A stretch of DNA of 64,000 bases from the NCBI GenBank assembly GCA_032717465.1, contig CM064670.1:11103118-11167117 (forward strand), read 5' to 3'. The DNA comes from Coenobita brevimanus (Eukaryota; Arthropoda; Malacostraca; Decapoda; Coenobitidae). A model generated the notes under the pieces. The model saw nothing but the letters and a program-made list of their open reading frames with translations, was not told the DNA's origin and did no database searches. Made by a program: the position numbers and the translations under genes. This document shows positions 1 to 12,085 of this stretch, one piece after another (the stretch's first letter is position 1; each line of letters starts with the position of its first letter).

Positions 1-120
1 ACTTACAAGAAGATATTTACAACTTGACTTCACTATGTAGTCCTTACACTTACAAGAAAATATTTACAACTTACTCTTACATGAAAATATTTACAAAATG
101 CCTTCACTATGTACAGCACT
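1..120. repeat. imperfect short tandem repeat
   Basis: Three imperfect copies of a unit of about 35-45 bp built on CTTACAAGAAAATATTTACA and CTTCACTATGTA. It may continue beyond the left edge. No coding signal. Confidence 0.6.
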
Positions 121-1204
121 AGTGAGGCACACAGGCAGAGTAAGGCAGAGCAAGTGTGAGGGGGGGAACGAGTGAGCGTATGGCCTTGACAGCCTGGGGG
201 ATGGTAGAGGAACAGTTACCTTACATGCCTGCCAATTTTTACTCGCAAATCTTGAAAAATGCCATCACAGTGAAGTTTTTTATTTTAAACCATTTTAAAA
301 TGGCACTGGCACTGGCCGCGGCATTATGTCAGACCATTTTAAAACGGCACTGGCACGCAGCGCATTAACACTATATTATCATTCCTAACCACTTACTTTC
401 TCCTTAACACAATCTGATCACTTCCAACACCACTGCATTTCTTCTCATCACATAATCACTCCTTATCACTTCACTCCAATGACCTTTTCTAGTCTCATAT
501 TTTTGTCACCAGGCAATTTTATTCAGTTTCGAGCACTTTTCAAACTTGAGGAGTTAGACAGAGCCTTCACTGACTCCATGACTACAAAAGATGTCTTCTA
601 ACTGGAATAAAATAATCAGTTTTTGCAAAGTCTCACTCTTCCTCTAGCATACGATTCGCACTATGGTCTGTTTAATTTCATCTGGCATAGATTCCTAACC
701 CCTTTCAGCTTAGTTGATGGCCAGATGTAGTCAGACTGGGGAATGAATATGACTAGTAACCAAGGAGACTCATTCCTATCTCATAGATATGACATCAAAT
801 TTCAGGCAACCATGACTAAGTATTCAAGTTGCATGAGTGGTGTAGTTCCTTCAGATGAAAACATGCCAACAATAGTCAGTTTTATATCCAGGTCCCTTAT
901 TATGCTATGCTGCTGAGGAAACACGGACAAAGAGGAAACAAAGTGAGTCTTCCAGCCCGACCGGCACAAGAATAGAGCTCGTGTTCTAGTTGCAAAGGAC
1001 ATGAAACAATATACAGGGTGGTCCGTAAGTAGCACTCGACTTGCAAATAACCTGGTGGTACCTTATGAGTTGTAAAGATGACTCAGTCTGCTGGTGTGGG
1101 TGTGAGTTTGTTAGTGTGCATTCAAGAAATGAAGGGAGGAAGGAATGATGAAGAATTAGCACCAAACCATAGACTGGCTACATGACACTAAGGCTGCCAA
1201 TGGA
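121..1204. other. non-coding stretch, no gene seen
   Basis: The only structure I see is a direct repeat of about 25 bp, ACCATTTTAAAA followed by GGCACTGGCAC, at 289-314 and 333-357. The short open frames here have no protein-like composition. Confidence 0.5.
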
Positions 1205-1292
1205 GTGACTTGGCGATGAAGTGGTTTGGCGATGAAGCAGCTTGGCGATGAAACAGCTTTGGCGTTAAAGTGGCTTAGCGATGAAGTGGCTT
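1205..1292. repeat. 17-bp tandem repeat
   Basis: Five diverged copies of a unit of about 17 bp, TTGGCGATGAAGTGG with variants. The repeat preserves no reading frame. Confidence 0.7.
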
Positions 1293-2655
1293 GCTTGGTG
1301 GAAAGGCTTACCCACGAAGGGAGGAATAGTCAACATCAAGGAGAGATCCTTAAGTTTCCAAGTCATGAAACCAAATGTCTCACACGATAGGAGCAGAGAG
1401 AAAATAAAGTCTGGAAGCAACACGGAAATATCAAGATGAGAGGTAGGACACAAGAGAGGGGACAGTAAAGAGAGAAAGGAGACAACAAGATCCCTTTCAG
1501 TCGCCTCTTACGACAAGTAGAGATATTGAAGAAGTACTCTCCCCACCCCCCTCCCCTGAGGGAGAGCAGAAAATGAATAAATCATGTAGGATAGACATTA
1601 ATAACGCTAACAGAGTTATCATAGCATCACCTGACGAAGTGGAAGAGGAGCACAGTGTACGGACTGCCCAATTTAATTATGGAAATGAGGTAAACAGAAC
1701 AGTATTTCAGAAATCTGTCCTATGCCGAAAATGATAGGTGACAGGGAGTGAAAACATCACGTTGACTGAATATGGATGCACAGTTGTATTCTCTTAGTGA
1801 CATTTTCATTGTCTGCCAAGAAACCAATTATCTTGGGCCCGTTCATATTGTGGCCGGAATTGAATATATTATGACTCAGAGTATACGGTCGTGTGGGTGT
1901 GTAGATTATTAGTTCACTTCTTAATGCCATCTGTATTACACTTCATGCTGAAACACCGGGAGCCCAGAACATGGCCTAGTAAAACAGGGTATCCCTTTTT
2001 TTTCTTTTTCTTTTTCGTTTTTTATTCCGACCTACACAACTGTCCAAATCCAGTCCCAGAGTCGCAATTTACGTGGCTTTTTAGACGTTGTAGCACTCCT
2101 TCCTCAGAGACTTATTTTGCACTTGGAGTCTCAGTTTCCTCTAAATGACATTACTACGAATGCCCGGTAAAAAAATGATGTAAAAAAATACAAAAGACTC
2201 TGTGTAATAAACAAAATCGCCACAAAGCGGTAATACAAAGCTTCCTTGGCCATCTACAGTACGACTGATATGAAAAGGTTAAGAATAATACATATTTATT
2301 CCTTTAACATTAGAAAGGTAGGTGATCCCTTCGGTTAAGTAAGAGTATCTAACTACTATAAATGTGTCCAGGCATATCGGAATGAAGAGTACTGATTTTG
2401 TTTCCCCCTTTTCGTTTTCTTGGGATACTAACTCTTTTCAGGGCTTCGTCTTTTGATTTCTTTAAGAAGTTGATTCATTCTTCCTATTTCTGAGCAATTT
2501 CATTTAGCTTGGGGGAGATCTTTTGTAGTGAAGGGGTAAATGAAAACTAAATCTATACCTTTCCACCCCGAATAGTCTACCAAACTCTTTAATGGTTTGG
2601 AGAAAGAAAATACATAACATCAGTATATTAATAAAGCCATGCACATACATTTCAG
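1293..2655. other. non-coding stretch upstream of the host exon
   Basis: AT-rich sequence with no recognisable gene. It ends in ACATACATTTCAG, a plausible splice acceptor for the exon that follows, so it is probably intron. Confidence 0.45.
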
Positions 2656-3473
2656 ACTCGATAGCAAAACCCGAAATCTCGACAGAAACATCGCTTGCAC
2701 CACTATCAACAACAACAGTAACATCGCTTCCACCAACACCACCATCACCACCACCAACAATAACAACAACGCATCCACCACAACCACCAACAACAACGCC
2801 TACACTACCACCACCAAGAACAACAATAACAACTCCTCCACCACCACCAACAACAACAACAGCAATAACTACAACGCCATCACCACCACCAACAACAACA
2901 ACAGCTTCAATTACTTACGACACCATAATCAAGAAGGAGGAAAGCTGCGACAAGAACTATGGCCTCACTGGATTGGCGCTGAGGATTGGTGCACCTGAAA
3001 TGAGTGACATTGACTGGCTGGTGTGCACAAGGCCTTCACTCCCTGAACATGCCCTGCCCTTCGAGACGGGTACAGTGTCGGATCCAGCGCCTATGGACCC
3101 ATTGCATGCCGAACCCTGCAACCCTGGTTATGTCGTTACAAGTATATACGACTTTGGTGGGAAAGGCCTTGATATCAGCTGGAATAACACCAAATTCTTG
3201 GACGCTATTTGCCATCCCGTGTTTAACTGGGTGGTAGACTCACTTGACTGTCAGGATGTTGCTCTCTCCCAGGGTGCTTGGCCAGGCGTTGTAAATGACA
3301 CTCAGCAGACAAACAAATGGGACTATTGGTTTATCTGCCCACAAGGGTACATGGTTGTACAGATCTACCGCCAGTTCGACGATACAGAAACACAAAGACA
3401 GGTAACGAAAATTACTTGCTGCAGAGTTGGTGCAAATGATCAGTTATTGTCCTCTGCTGCACTGGACAACTGA
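2656..3473 (+). CDS. terminal exon: Thr/Pro-rich, Cys-rich, probably secreted protein
   Basis: This is the only frame in the window that looks like an ordinary host gene. I start it at 2656, just after a plausible acceptor (TTTCAG), in phase 1; an ATG also lies in frame at 2592. Roughly the first 90 residues after the acceptor are a low-complexity Thr/Pro/Ser linker (PPTPPSPPPTITTT-like runs), as in O-glycosylated mucin-type stalks. The remaining 170 or so residues hold three spaced modules, each opening with Cys then a Gly-containing hydrophobic strand and closing with Cys: CDKNYGLTGLALRIG...WLVC, CNPGYVVTSIYDF...DAIC and CPQGYMVVQIYRQF...KITCC. The pattern recalls secreted beta-rich Cys domains such as dermatopontin or VMO-I, but I cannot assign a family. 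The signal peptide must be in an upstream exon. The stop is TGA at 3471. Confidence 0.6.
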
Positions 3474-6229
3474 CTATGGACGTACAGATTAATGAAAATG
3501 GTGAAAGGTGACTGTAATTGCTTCAGTCCAGTGATATCCTTTCTGTTATGGTTATGTCGCCTGTAAAACGTTTATTAAGCTTCAGATGAACTTTCTGAAC
3601 TGAAGAGGCTAACTGCTTCATTATTATGATTTCTGATAAGTTTAATAATATTGTCAAATGGCTGCAAGAATTATTACAAAAGTCATCTTGAAGTACTTCA
3701 ACTATGACTGCCCAAGGTTGCTTCATGTGAGAGTCTGCAGGGATATTTCTTTGTGTACTAACCACCACCTTCCAGGTCATAGTCACGATGCACATAAGTT
3801 CAAACGTGAGAGTTCTTTCCTTCGTAATCAACTTTTTAAGAAGTCTTACATCACCCTGTAAGGAAGAAACTGCACAAATGGGTTAATTATGTCCCTCTTG
3901 ATACTGCTGGTTTCAGATTCTAGATTTAAAAAAAAAAAAAAAAAAATCTTAACTAAAATCATCTTTTCCCACCTAAGGGGAAGGAGAAGTAACAGTAGTC
4001 AATAAGGAACGATAAATACAAAAGCAGTCGAACTATCAACAGAATGCCTAGTGAAATTTAACCACACATTCATACATCATTCAAGTACTCAAAATTCTGA
4101 CTCCACCTCACAAGCCTCACAAATTGTTGTGCATTTATTCAACTTTAGTGATGTGTGTTTTTGTATTGTTTCCCCAAGATAATTCCCATGAACAAATTTT
4201 TAAAACTAAAATGATTGCTTAAGTGTTCAGTGATGCACCATAATAGTTTGTGCAAGGAGCAAGCACATATTCTGGTTCGCGAATTGCTCTTGTCTCATGT
4301 CCTTAGTGATTACCCAAATGTTTGGTAATGTGGTTATTATGTTTTACATTTGGATACAGAACTGAGCAAATAAGATTGGATTGGATGGAACACGGTGTAA
4401 ATACACTCTTTTGATGTTGAAACTCCATTTTAACTTATGATTCAACTGAAATGGTATTTTAAATAAATCGGAATACTAAGTCTGTGTGAGGTATGATTTT
4501 CAATCCTACCTGCCTGTTTAGCCCTGAACTTACCCACACAGGTGCCCGAGTCTGATGTATCTAAGGCTGTGTATCACCGAGACTAAATTACTACTATAAT
4601 ACTACAATATTATGGTATTACTGAATACAACGGAGGATCCGCTGACTATGATTCCCGCTGATTGGTTAGTAAGTTAACTGAGATTACAAGATACTTGTGA
4701 AACATTTGTACCGAATCTAAACTGGTCATATCAGACTTTTACGTGTGTTCTTTGGCAGTGAATAAATTACTTGTATTCTGGAATTTACTTTCTTGTGGGC
4801 ATAATTCTGCCAACTGAGCAATCATGATACTGTGACACCAGATACATTGCAGTTATGACCAGATTTAAAATATTTACCTTAGATAAGGGAACAATAATCA
4901 ATACTTCTTTATATGGTACAGTTTGGGGACTCGAGATAATATGATTTTAAAAATAACAAAACTCAACTTAAGCATAAATATACTTAGACAAACATCGTAA
5001 CAGTTAATACCTACTGTCTGTAGTGACAAGCATGAGACTCAGTGGGTGGTACATAAAAAACAATATTTATCGAACAATAAGTGCCATAATGTCAAAACAT
5101 GATTAAGTAATACAGCGTGCAATATAAATGTATAAAAATGTACCACAAACATATTATTAATATACATAATTCTCAAGTGTCTCATTGGTTTGCCACAAAA
5201 AATACACAATACATACGAGTATGAAACTGAATGGATATACTTAAAGTCATAGTCCTTGAGCCATTGCATGATATACGGTTATTTGTGTGTAAATGTATTA
5301 GAGAAAATATATTTTTGTTTTAGTAACCATTTCTAGCTGGTTTCCTATCCTATGTGAATTTAAACACATATTGCTTTATGTGTTTGTCCACAATTGTGTT
5401 AAATCATGCAGCCTTTAACTGTTTCACTGTAAACTGTTTCGTTAGATACACATCAGTCTTGATTTTGTGTTTGATTGTCAGGTATTTTAGTGTGCGGGTT
5501 TTTAGATGTCGATGTATATTATAAAAATATATTTTATTCAGGTGAAAATTCAGTATACTGACTTTGCATCACAGTGTATGACCATTTTTTACTCATACAT
5601 GTTATGCACATCATAATGCATTGAATATATTACAAATAAATATACTTGAGTTTGTATGAGTCAAATCACAGCCTAGTTCATATATTCAGATAAGACTGTT
5701 CATTTCCCAGATCAGCAAGGCACTACGAAAATACAAGGCTTTTGTTCCGTTATACTATCCTACAATAACTCCCTAATTTTCCCTTGTCTGGTTAGATGCC
5801 TGCAATGGTCCTTCCTCCCACCCCCACGTCTCCATGTTCCGCTTCAGTAAACAGACTTTAAGTTTTAAACAGTGTGTCACTAAGTTTATCTATATTCTTC
5901 AGGATGGAGTTTTTTATAGTTGACATACAACATATTCTTAGTAAATTAAAGATTCTGGATTTTAATGATATTGTAGGAAATTTGAAGTCTGTTTGTAAAC
6001 TCAGAACAAAGGAGGCAAGGAGGAAGTAGGGGGACTGTTCAATAAACGAGAGTGACTCAACCTTATTCTTTTGTTCTGCTTTCTCTTCTGCTTGGAGACT
6101 TCACCAAGCCTTCACCACGTCCTTACCATTCTACAGGGTGTACCACCCCTGCCCCGGCTCACTCCACACCACTGTGCCAGGATGTCATATTGCTTTTCTC
6201 CTCCCACCCCACATTTCATATGCCTTCCC
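3474..6229. other. 3' flank / possible long 3' UTR, AT-rich, no gene
   Basis: No coding frame is supported. A poly-A run lies at about 3929-3946, and AATAAA-type signals occur near 4461 and 5635, any of which could end the transcript of the preceding exon. Confidence 0.4.
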
Positions 6230-6320
6230 CTACATACATACATACATACATACATTCATGAATGCATGCACGCATGCACGCACGCACACACGCACAAAGG
6301 CACAGACAGACAGACAGACA

Positions 6321-6375
<55 letters not shown>
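6230..6375. repeat. compound microsatellite (CATA)n-(GCAC)n-(GACA)n-(CA)n
   Basis: Directly visible tetranucleotide tracts grading into a (CA)n tract of about 50 bp. The open frames across it are repeat translations. Confidence 0.95.
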
Positions 6376-6792
<417 letters not shown>

Positions 6793-6880
6793 CTAACTCC
6801 AAACAATTCTACGCAATGGATAGTGAGTCATAGGAGCTTGAGTGTGTCAACACCGAAACCATAAATCCTCTCAAGTCCTT

Positions 6881-7167
6881 GGCTCATTTTTTCGTCGGTT
6901 AAAGAAGCTCCTTAACACCTCTTCTTTAGCGATTTATTTTTGGATTTAAGTGGTTACTAGCCTTTTGTACTTTATTTATGCAGAGTATGGCGATGTTTGA
7001 AATATGTACATAACACATGTAAGGGCAATAAGGTGAGTGGTTTATGCCGAGTATGGCGATATTGAAAGGTATATGTGCTACAGAAGGGGACAGTAAGGTG
7101 GAACCAAAAATAAATCGCTTATGAAAAGGTGTTAGGGAGCTTCCTCATCCGACGAAAATTCGAGTCC
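6881..7167. mobile_element. MITE-like inverted-repeat element, copy 1
   Basis: Long inverted ends of about 60 bp. The left arm contains TTCGTCGGTTAAAGAAGCTC and TTTAGCGATTTATTTTTGG; the right arm carries the reverse complements (CCAAAAATAAATCGCTTATG, then GAGCTTCCTCATCCGACGAA). The middle holds two copies of TATG(C)AGAGTATGGCGATRTT. The same arms recur at 15.7, 16.2, 23.6, 23.9, 40.1 and 50.4 kb. It has no coding capacity. The superfamily is unknown because no convincing target duplication is visible. Confidence 0.75.
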
Positions 7168-7272
7168 TGGACAATTTCAGTACTCATTTCTTGCTAAAGC
7201 CAAGTTATTTTATGCTAATAAGTGAGTCATAGGAACCTGAGGGAGGTATTCTCGTGCCGTTAAGAAGCTTAT

Positions 7273-8248
<976 letters not shown>

Positions 8249-9018
8249 CCCGCCCCGTCCCGGAGACGTGAATTCACGTCCTCACATGATGTGCACTCAT
8301 ATCCCGGAGATGTAAATTAACGCGGCAACATTGCAATGTCCCTAATTTGCACAATTTTCAATTTTCGCGAGTGATTTTTGGCACGTATACACGGGACACC
8401 TTCCTCTACAAGATGCCAGGCAGGGACAATGCCTTACCCAGCATGACCTCCTCCCCCCCCCCTGCATGACCTTTTCTCAACAATGCACCTGTTATCAGTG
8501 ACCTGGTCAGTAAAGCCATGTCATGCCACAGTACAAAATTCAGGGCCAGAGTGATTCTCCAATCGATGACAATGTGGAGGACAAACATTAGAGGAAGAAA
8601 CAGTCAGAAATGATGATCAGGTAATGTGGCAAAAAAAGGTCAGGAATGGTGATGAGTTAGTGAGTGAAACAAATGCATATAATGCCTATATTACCATTTG
8701 AAAACCAATATACTCTCGTACTACATATAAATTTGTACCAATTAAATAAATAAATACTGTTTATGAGTGGTGTAGAATAGTTATCCTCCCATAGAACTCG
8801 TTTTCTTTGCAGCCAGCCTGATAGAAAACCCTGTAAGGTAAGGAGGTACTCCTATCTGGATCGAGTATTTTAAACCTCAGGTGAGCGATTTCTCTATGAA
8901 TTTTCGATGTTTCTCACCAAAAGCGGATGTTTGAGCAAAAAAAAAAAAAAAAAAAAAAGGTCCAAAAATGTCGGGACTGGGGCATACCACTGCCCAGAAA
9001 ACGTCGAGATGGGGCGGG
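8249..9018 (+). mobile_element. non-autonomous piggyBac-like element, copy 1
   Basis: A 770-bp insertion flanked by TTAA at 8245-8248 and 9019-9022. It begins CCCGCCCCGTC and ends GATGGGGCGGG, matching the TTAA duplication and C/G-run ends of the piggyBac superfamily. The flanking LINE sequence continues directly across it when compared with the intact copy near 26.95-27.0 kb. The subterminal region holds the palindrome GACGTGAATTCACGTC. Length and content match an inverted second copy at 9451-10204. No transposase frame remains. Confidence 0.85.
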
Positions 9019-9450
9019 TTAAGTATGAAGAAACTAAGTCTAGAGTCGTCTTCATGTGAGTGAATGCGATTATGGGTGACAGATAAGAGATCATTAATAT
9101 GGATTAGGAACCGGTTGGAGCCAGGATGGATCATTTTGGCACACTGGCATTAATCGAGTGGAAATCTGAATATATATCATCTACTTTTATCTTTCTGTAG
9201 CTGCGACATGAGGAAATCAGTGGAACAAACGATGATAGTCCATAGCAAGGGAGTTTGGATGGCAGGGAACGGTGCCACACTCTGTCAAAAGTTTAAGAAC
9301 TGTCAAGGGCTACTGCATGGGTTTTTCCATGTTGGTCAGCTGACTGATGGATGGTATGAGTCAGGATATTGAGTATATCAATAGTGAATCTTTCGTCGCG
9401 AAAACCATACTGTCAGTCACTAATTAAGTTTTTGCACTGAACATGTTTAA
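9019..9450 (-). pseudogene. family B LINE, middle RT segment
   Basis: A minus-strand segment corresponding to the RT region around the YADDS motif of the intact copy (about 26.55-26.96 kb). It is isolated between the two piggyBac-like insertions and flanked by TTAA on both sides. Frames are broken. Confidence 0.75.
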
Positions 9451-10204
9451 CTCGTCACTTCCCGACCACTTTCGCACTTCCGACATCCCCCAGTCCCGAC
9501 CATTTTTGGATTTTTTTTTTTTTGACTAAAACCTTCGCTTTTGGTGAGAAACATCGAAAATTCATAGAGAAATCGCTCACCTGAGGTTTAAAATACTCAA
9601 TACAGGTAGGAGTACCTCCTTACCTTACAGGGTTTTTTATCAGGCTGGCTGCAAAGAAAACGAGTTCTATGGGAGGATAACTTTTCCACACCACTCCTAA
9701 ACGGTATTTATTTATATATTTGGTACGAATTTATATGTAGTATGAGAGTATATTGGTTTTCAAGCAGTAATATAGGCATTATAAGCATTGTTTCACTCAC
9801 TAACTCATCACCATTCCTGACCTTCTTTTGTCACATTACCTGATCATCATTTCTGACTGTTTCTTCCTCTAATGCTATGTAAACTTTGTCCTCCACATTG
9901 TCATCGATTGGGGAATCACTCTGGCCCTGAATGTCTTTATTGGCCAGGTCACTGGTAACAGGTGAATTGTCAAGACAATGGCATGTGGGGGGGGGAGGTT
10001 ATGCAGTGTAAGGCATTGTCCCTGCTTGGCATCTTGTAGAGGAATAGAGGAAGGTGTCCCGTGTATACGTACGAAAAATCACTCGCGAAAATTGACAATT
10101 GTGCAAATTAGGGACCTTGCAATTGCAAAACATACCAGTACGTCGACAGGACTGGCAAATGCAAAATGTTGCAACGTACCCATACGTCGACGGGACGTCT
10201 CGGG
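9451..10204 (-). mobile_element. non-autonomous piggyBac-like element, copy 2 (inverted)
   Basis: About 754 bp, flanked by TTAA at 9447-9450 and 10205-10208, ending GACGTCTCGGG. Its sequence is the reverse complement of copy 1 with moderate divergence; both share the stretch with TTTCTCTATGAATTTTCGATG. On the minus strand near 9840-9960 a 40-residue acidic open frame remains that is partly conserved in copy 1. It may be what is left of a transposase N terminus, but this is inference. Confidence 0.82.
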
Positions 10205-12085
10205 TTAACAGTGTGCATATTAATTACAATCTCAAATACTTTGCCAAGAGAAGATGTGATAGCAACGGGTCTGTAATCAGAGTGGTCAGAGGAACATCCT
10301 TTCTTCGGGATTGGGTGGATAGTGGCTTCTTTCCAAGAATTAGGGAACGACGAAGTACGTATGCATAGTCTGAATGAATTAGCTAGAACATGAGCAAGTT
10401 CTGGGGAACAATTTTCCAAAACAATTGGAGGAATTCCATCTGGGCCTGGAGCTTTGTTGGTTGGTAAACTGTCTAGGATGGATTTTATGTATCTAATCTG
10501 TGTCAAGTTGAGCAATTTTGGGAGAGTCAAGTTCTGACTGACTTCTCGAAAGAAGAATTTCTGGCAAATGTACTGGCAAGGATGTTCGCTTTTCCAAGCT
10601 GTCATTTATGGCTTTTTCATCTGAAGATTTTAGTGGAGGAATGGGTGATGGCTCGTTAAAGTTATTGTTGAAAGAACTGAAAGTTGACCAGAATATTCTA
10701 TTGTCATTAGGATTATTTAATATTTCGATGCTTGGTTGTGGGGAAAGTTTGATTTATCGAGATTAATTACCGTTTTTGCATTGATTCTAGGGTTTGTAAG
10801 TTGGCTGAGGGATTCAAATGCTTTTTATTTTATGTAAACAGTATATGCTAAATACTTCTGCGTCGTTGTTCTGGCACAATTGCTATCAAACCATTTTGGG
10901 GAGTCCGATCTTTTAGTAAACTATTGACTGGGTATGAGCAGTTCCATACCGGTGCCAGCTTGTATTAAGTCATTAAGGTGGGACTGGGTAGAACTGATGT
11001 CAATGGAGAAAAAAGACTGCCATGAAATATCAGCCAGATAATTTCTAAATCCATCCCAATTTGCCCTGTCAAAGTGCCGTCTAATCATCCTGACAGGTTC
11101 AAAACAGGGAGCTTTGGGAGAAATGACTAATGAGGCTTTGATGAGATTGTGGTCGGAAGATCGAAGTGGAGACAGTACTTCTATCCTGTAGCCTATTGAT
11201 CTGGTTTATTTGTCAAGAATAGATCCAAGAGTTAGGCGCTATGGTCAGGATTATCTCATATTCTGGTGGGTTGTTCTACCAGTTACATGAAATTAAACGA
11301 CTCTCCAAATAGTTCTCATTCCAGACCAGTACTGTTAGTCCTGGCATACTGTAATAAGCATTCTACATTGCGGACATTAAATTTATTCAAAATGATAATT
11401 TCAGCGACAGGGATGGGGTTGAGGTTGGTCAACTGTGTGGATATGGAGTCAAATACGCTGAGTTCTGAAGAAGCACTGGGGGGCAATAAACTATACAGAT
11501 ATATTTGGTAATATTTATGTAATTTACTTTATATAATGAATAATCAGAGTTAGATGAATTGAAGTTCAACACGTGCCACCCTTGTTACAGACATTTGTGA
11601 GATGATAACCAGGAAAACTAAATGGGAATATGTCAGTATAGGGATAGATTAGGGTTTCTTTGAGGAATACGGTGAGAGGAGATACAGATTGGAGGTAAAA
11701 GTGAAGAGAATTCAGATCGATACCAAGACCACGGATGTTAGTGAAATATGACGCTGAACCGCACCTCTCCGCTGACAAGCATTAGTATTTGCAATAACCA
11801 CTGTCGGCATAGCAACTTGATTGCGACCAGGAGGACTCTGTGCCGCCAGCCCTACCCTGCCGGTGGTAGCAATCCGAGGTACCACCGAGTTTGCTGATAA
11901 TAATGCAGCGGCCATTGCTTGGGAGTGATGGAAGTACAAAGTGTGATATTCAGTGTGTTTGTGCAGTACTGTTGTGTAGACAACTGGAGGTAGAGGTGTT
12001 TTGAGAGTATGCAGGCCTACTTTCCAGTGTTTTCTAATGAAAATATTGGAAATGTTCAGCAAAGGGAGATGGTCAGGAACAGGAG
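10205..12085 (-). pseudogene. family B LINE, 5' segment (EN, linker, RT start), decayed
   Basis: On the minus strand this reads the 5' UTR, the N-terminal leader, the APE-type endonuclease and the start of the RT of family B. Recognisable blocks are SANSVVPRIATTGRVGL (11.9 kb), SPLTVFLKETLI (11.65 kb) and NKAPGPDGIPPIVLENC with KVFEIVIN (10.3-10.5 kb). Each matches the copy at 24.5-27.9 kb. Several stops and frameshifts make it non-functional. Its 5' UTR is interrupted at 12085 by the family A LINE and resumes at 15350. Confidence 0.85.

Noticed and set aside
1484..1560. Possible conserved SINE fragment (CAGTCGCCTCTTACGACA)
   Set aside because: The motif resembles one I associate with widespread invertebrate repeats, but it is too short and alone here to annotate.
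2639..2998. 119-aa Asn/Thr-rich frame overlapping the host exon
   Set aside because: Alternate-phase reading of the CAN-repeat segment; the other phase continues into a Cys-rich domain and is the better frame.
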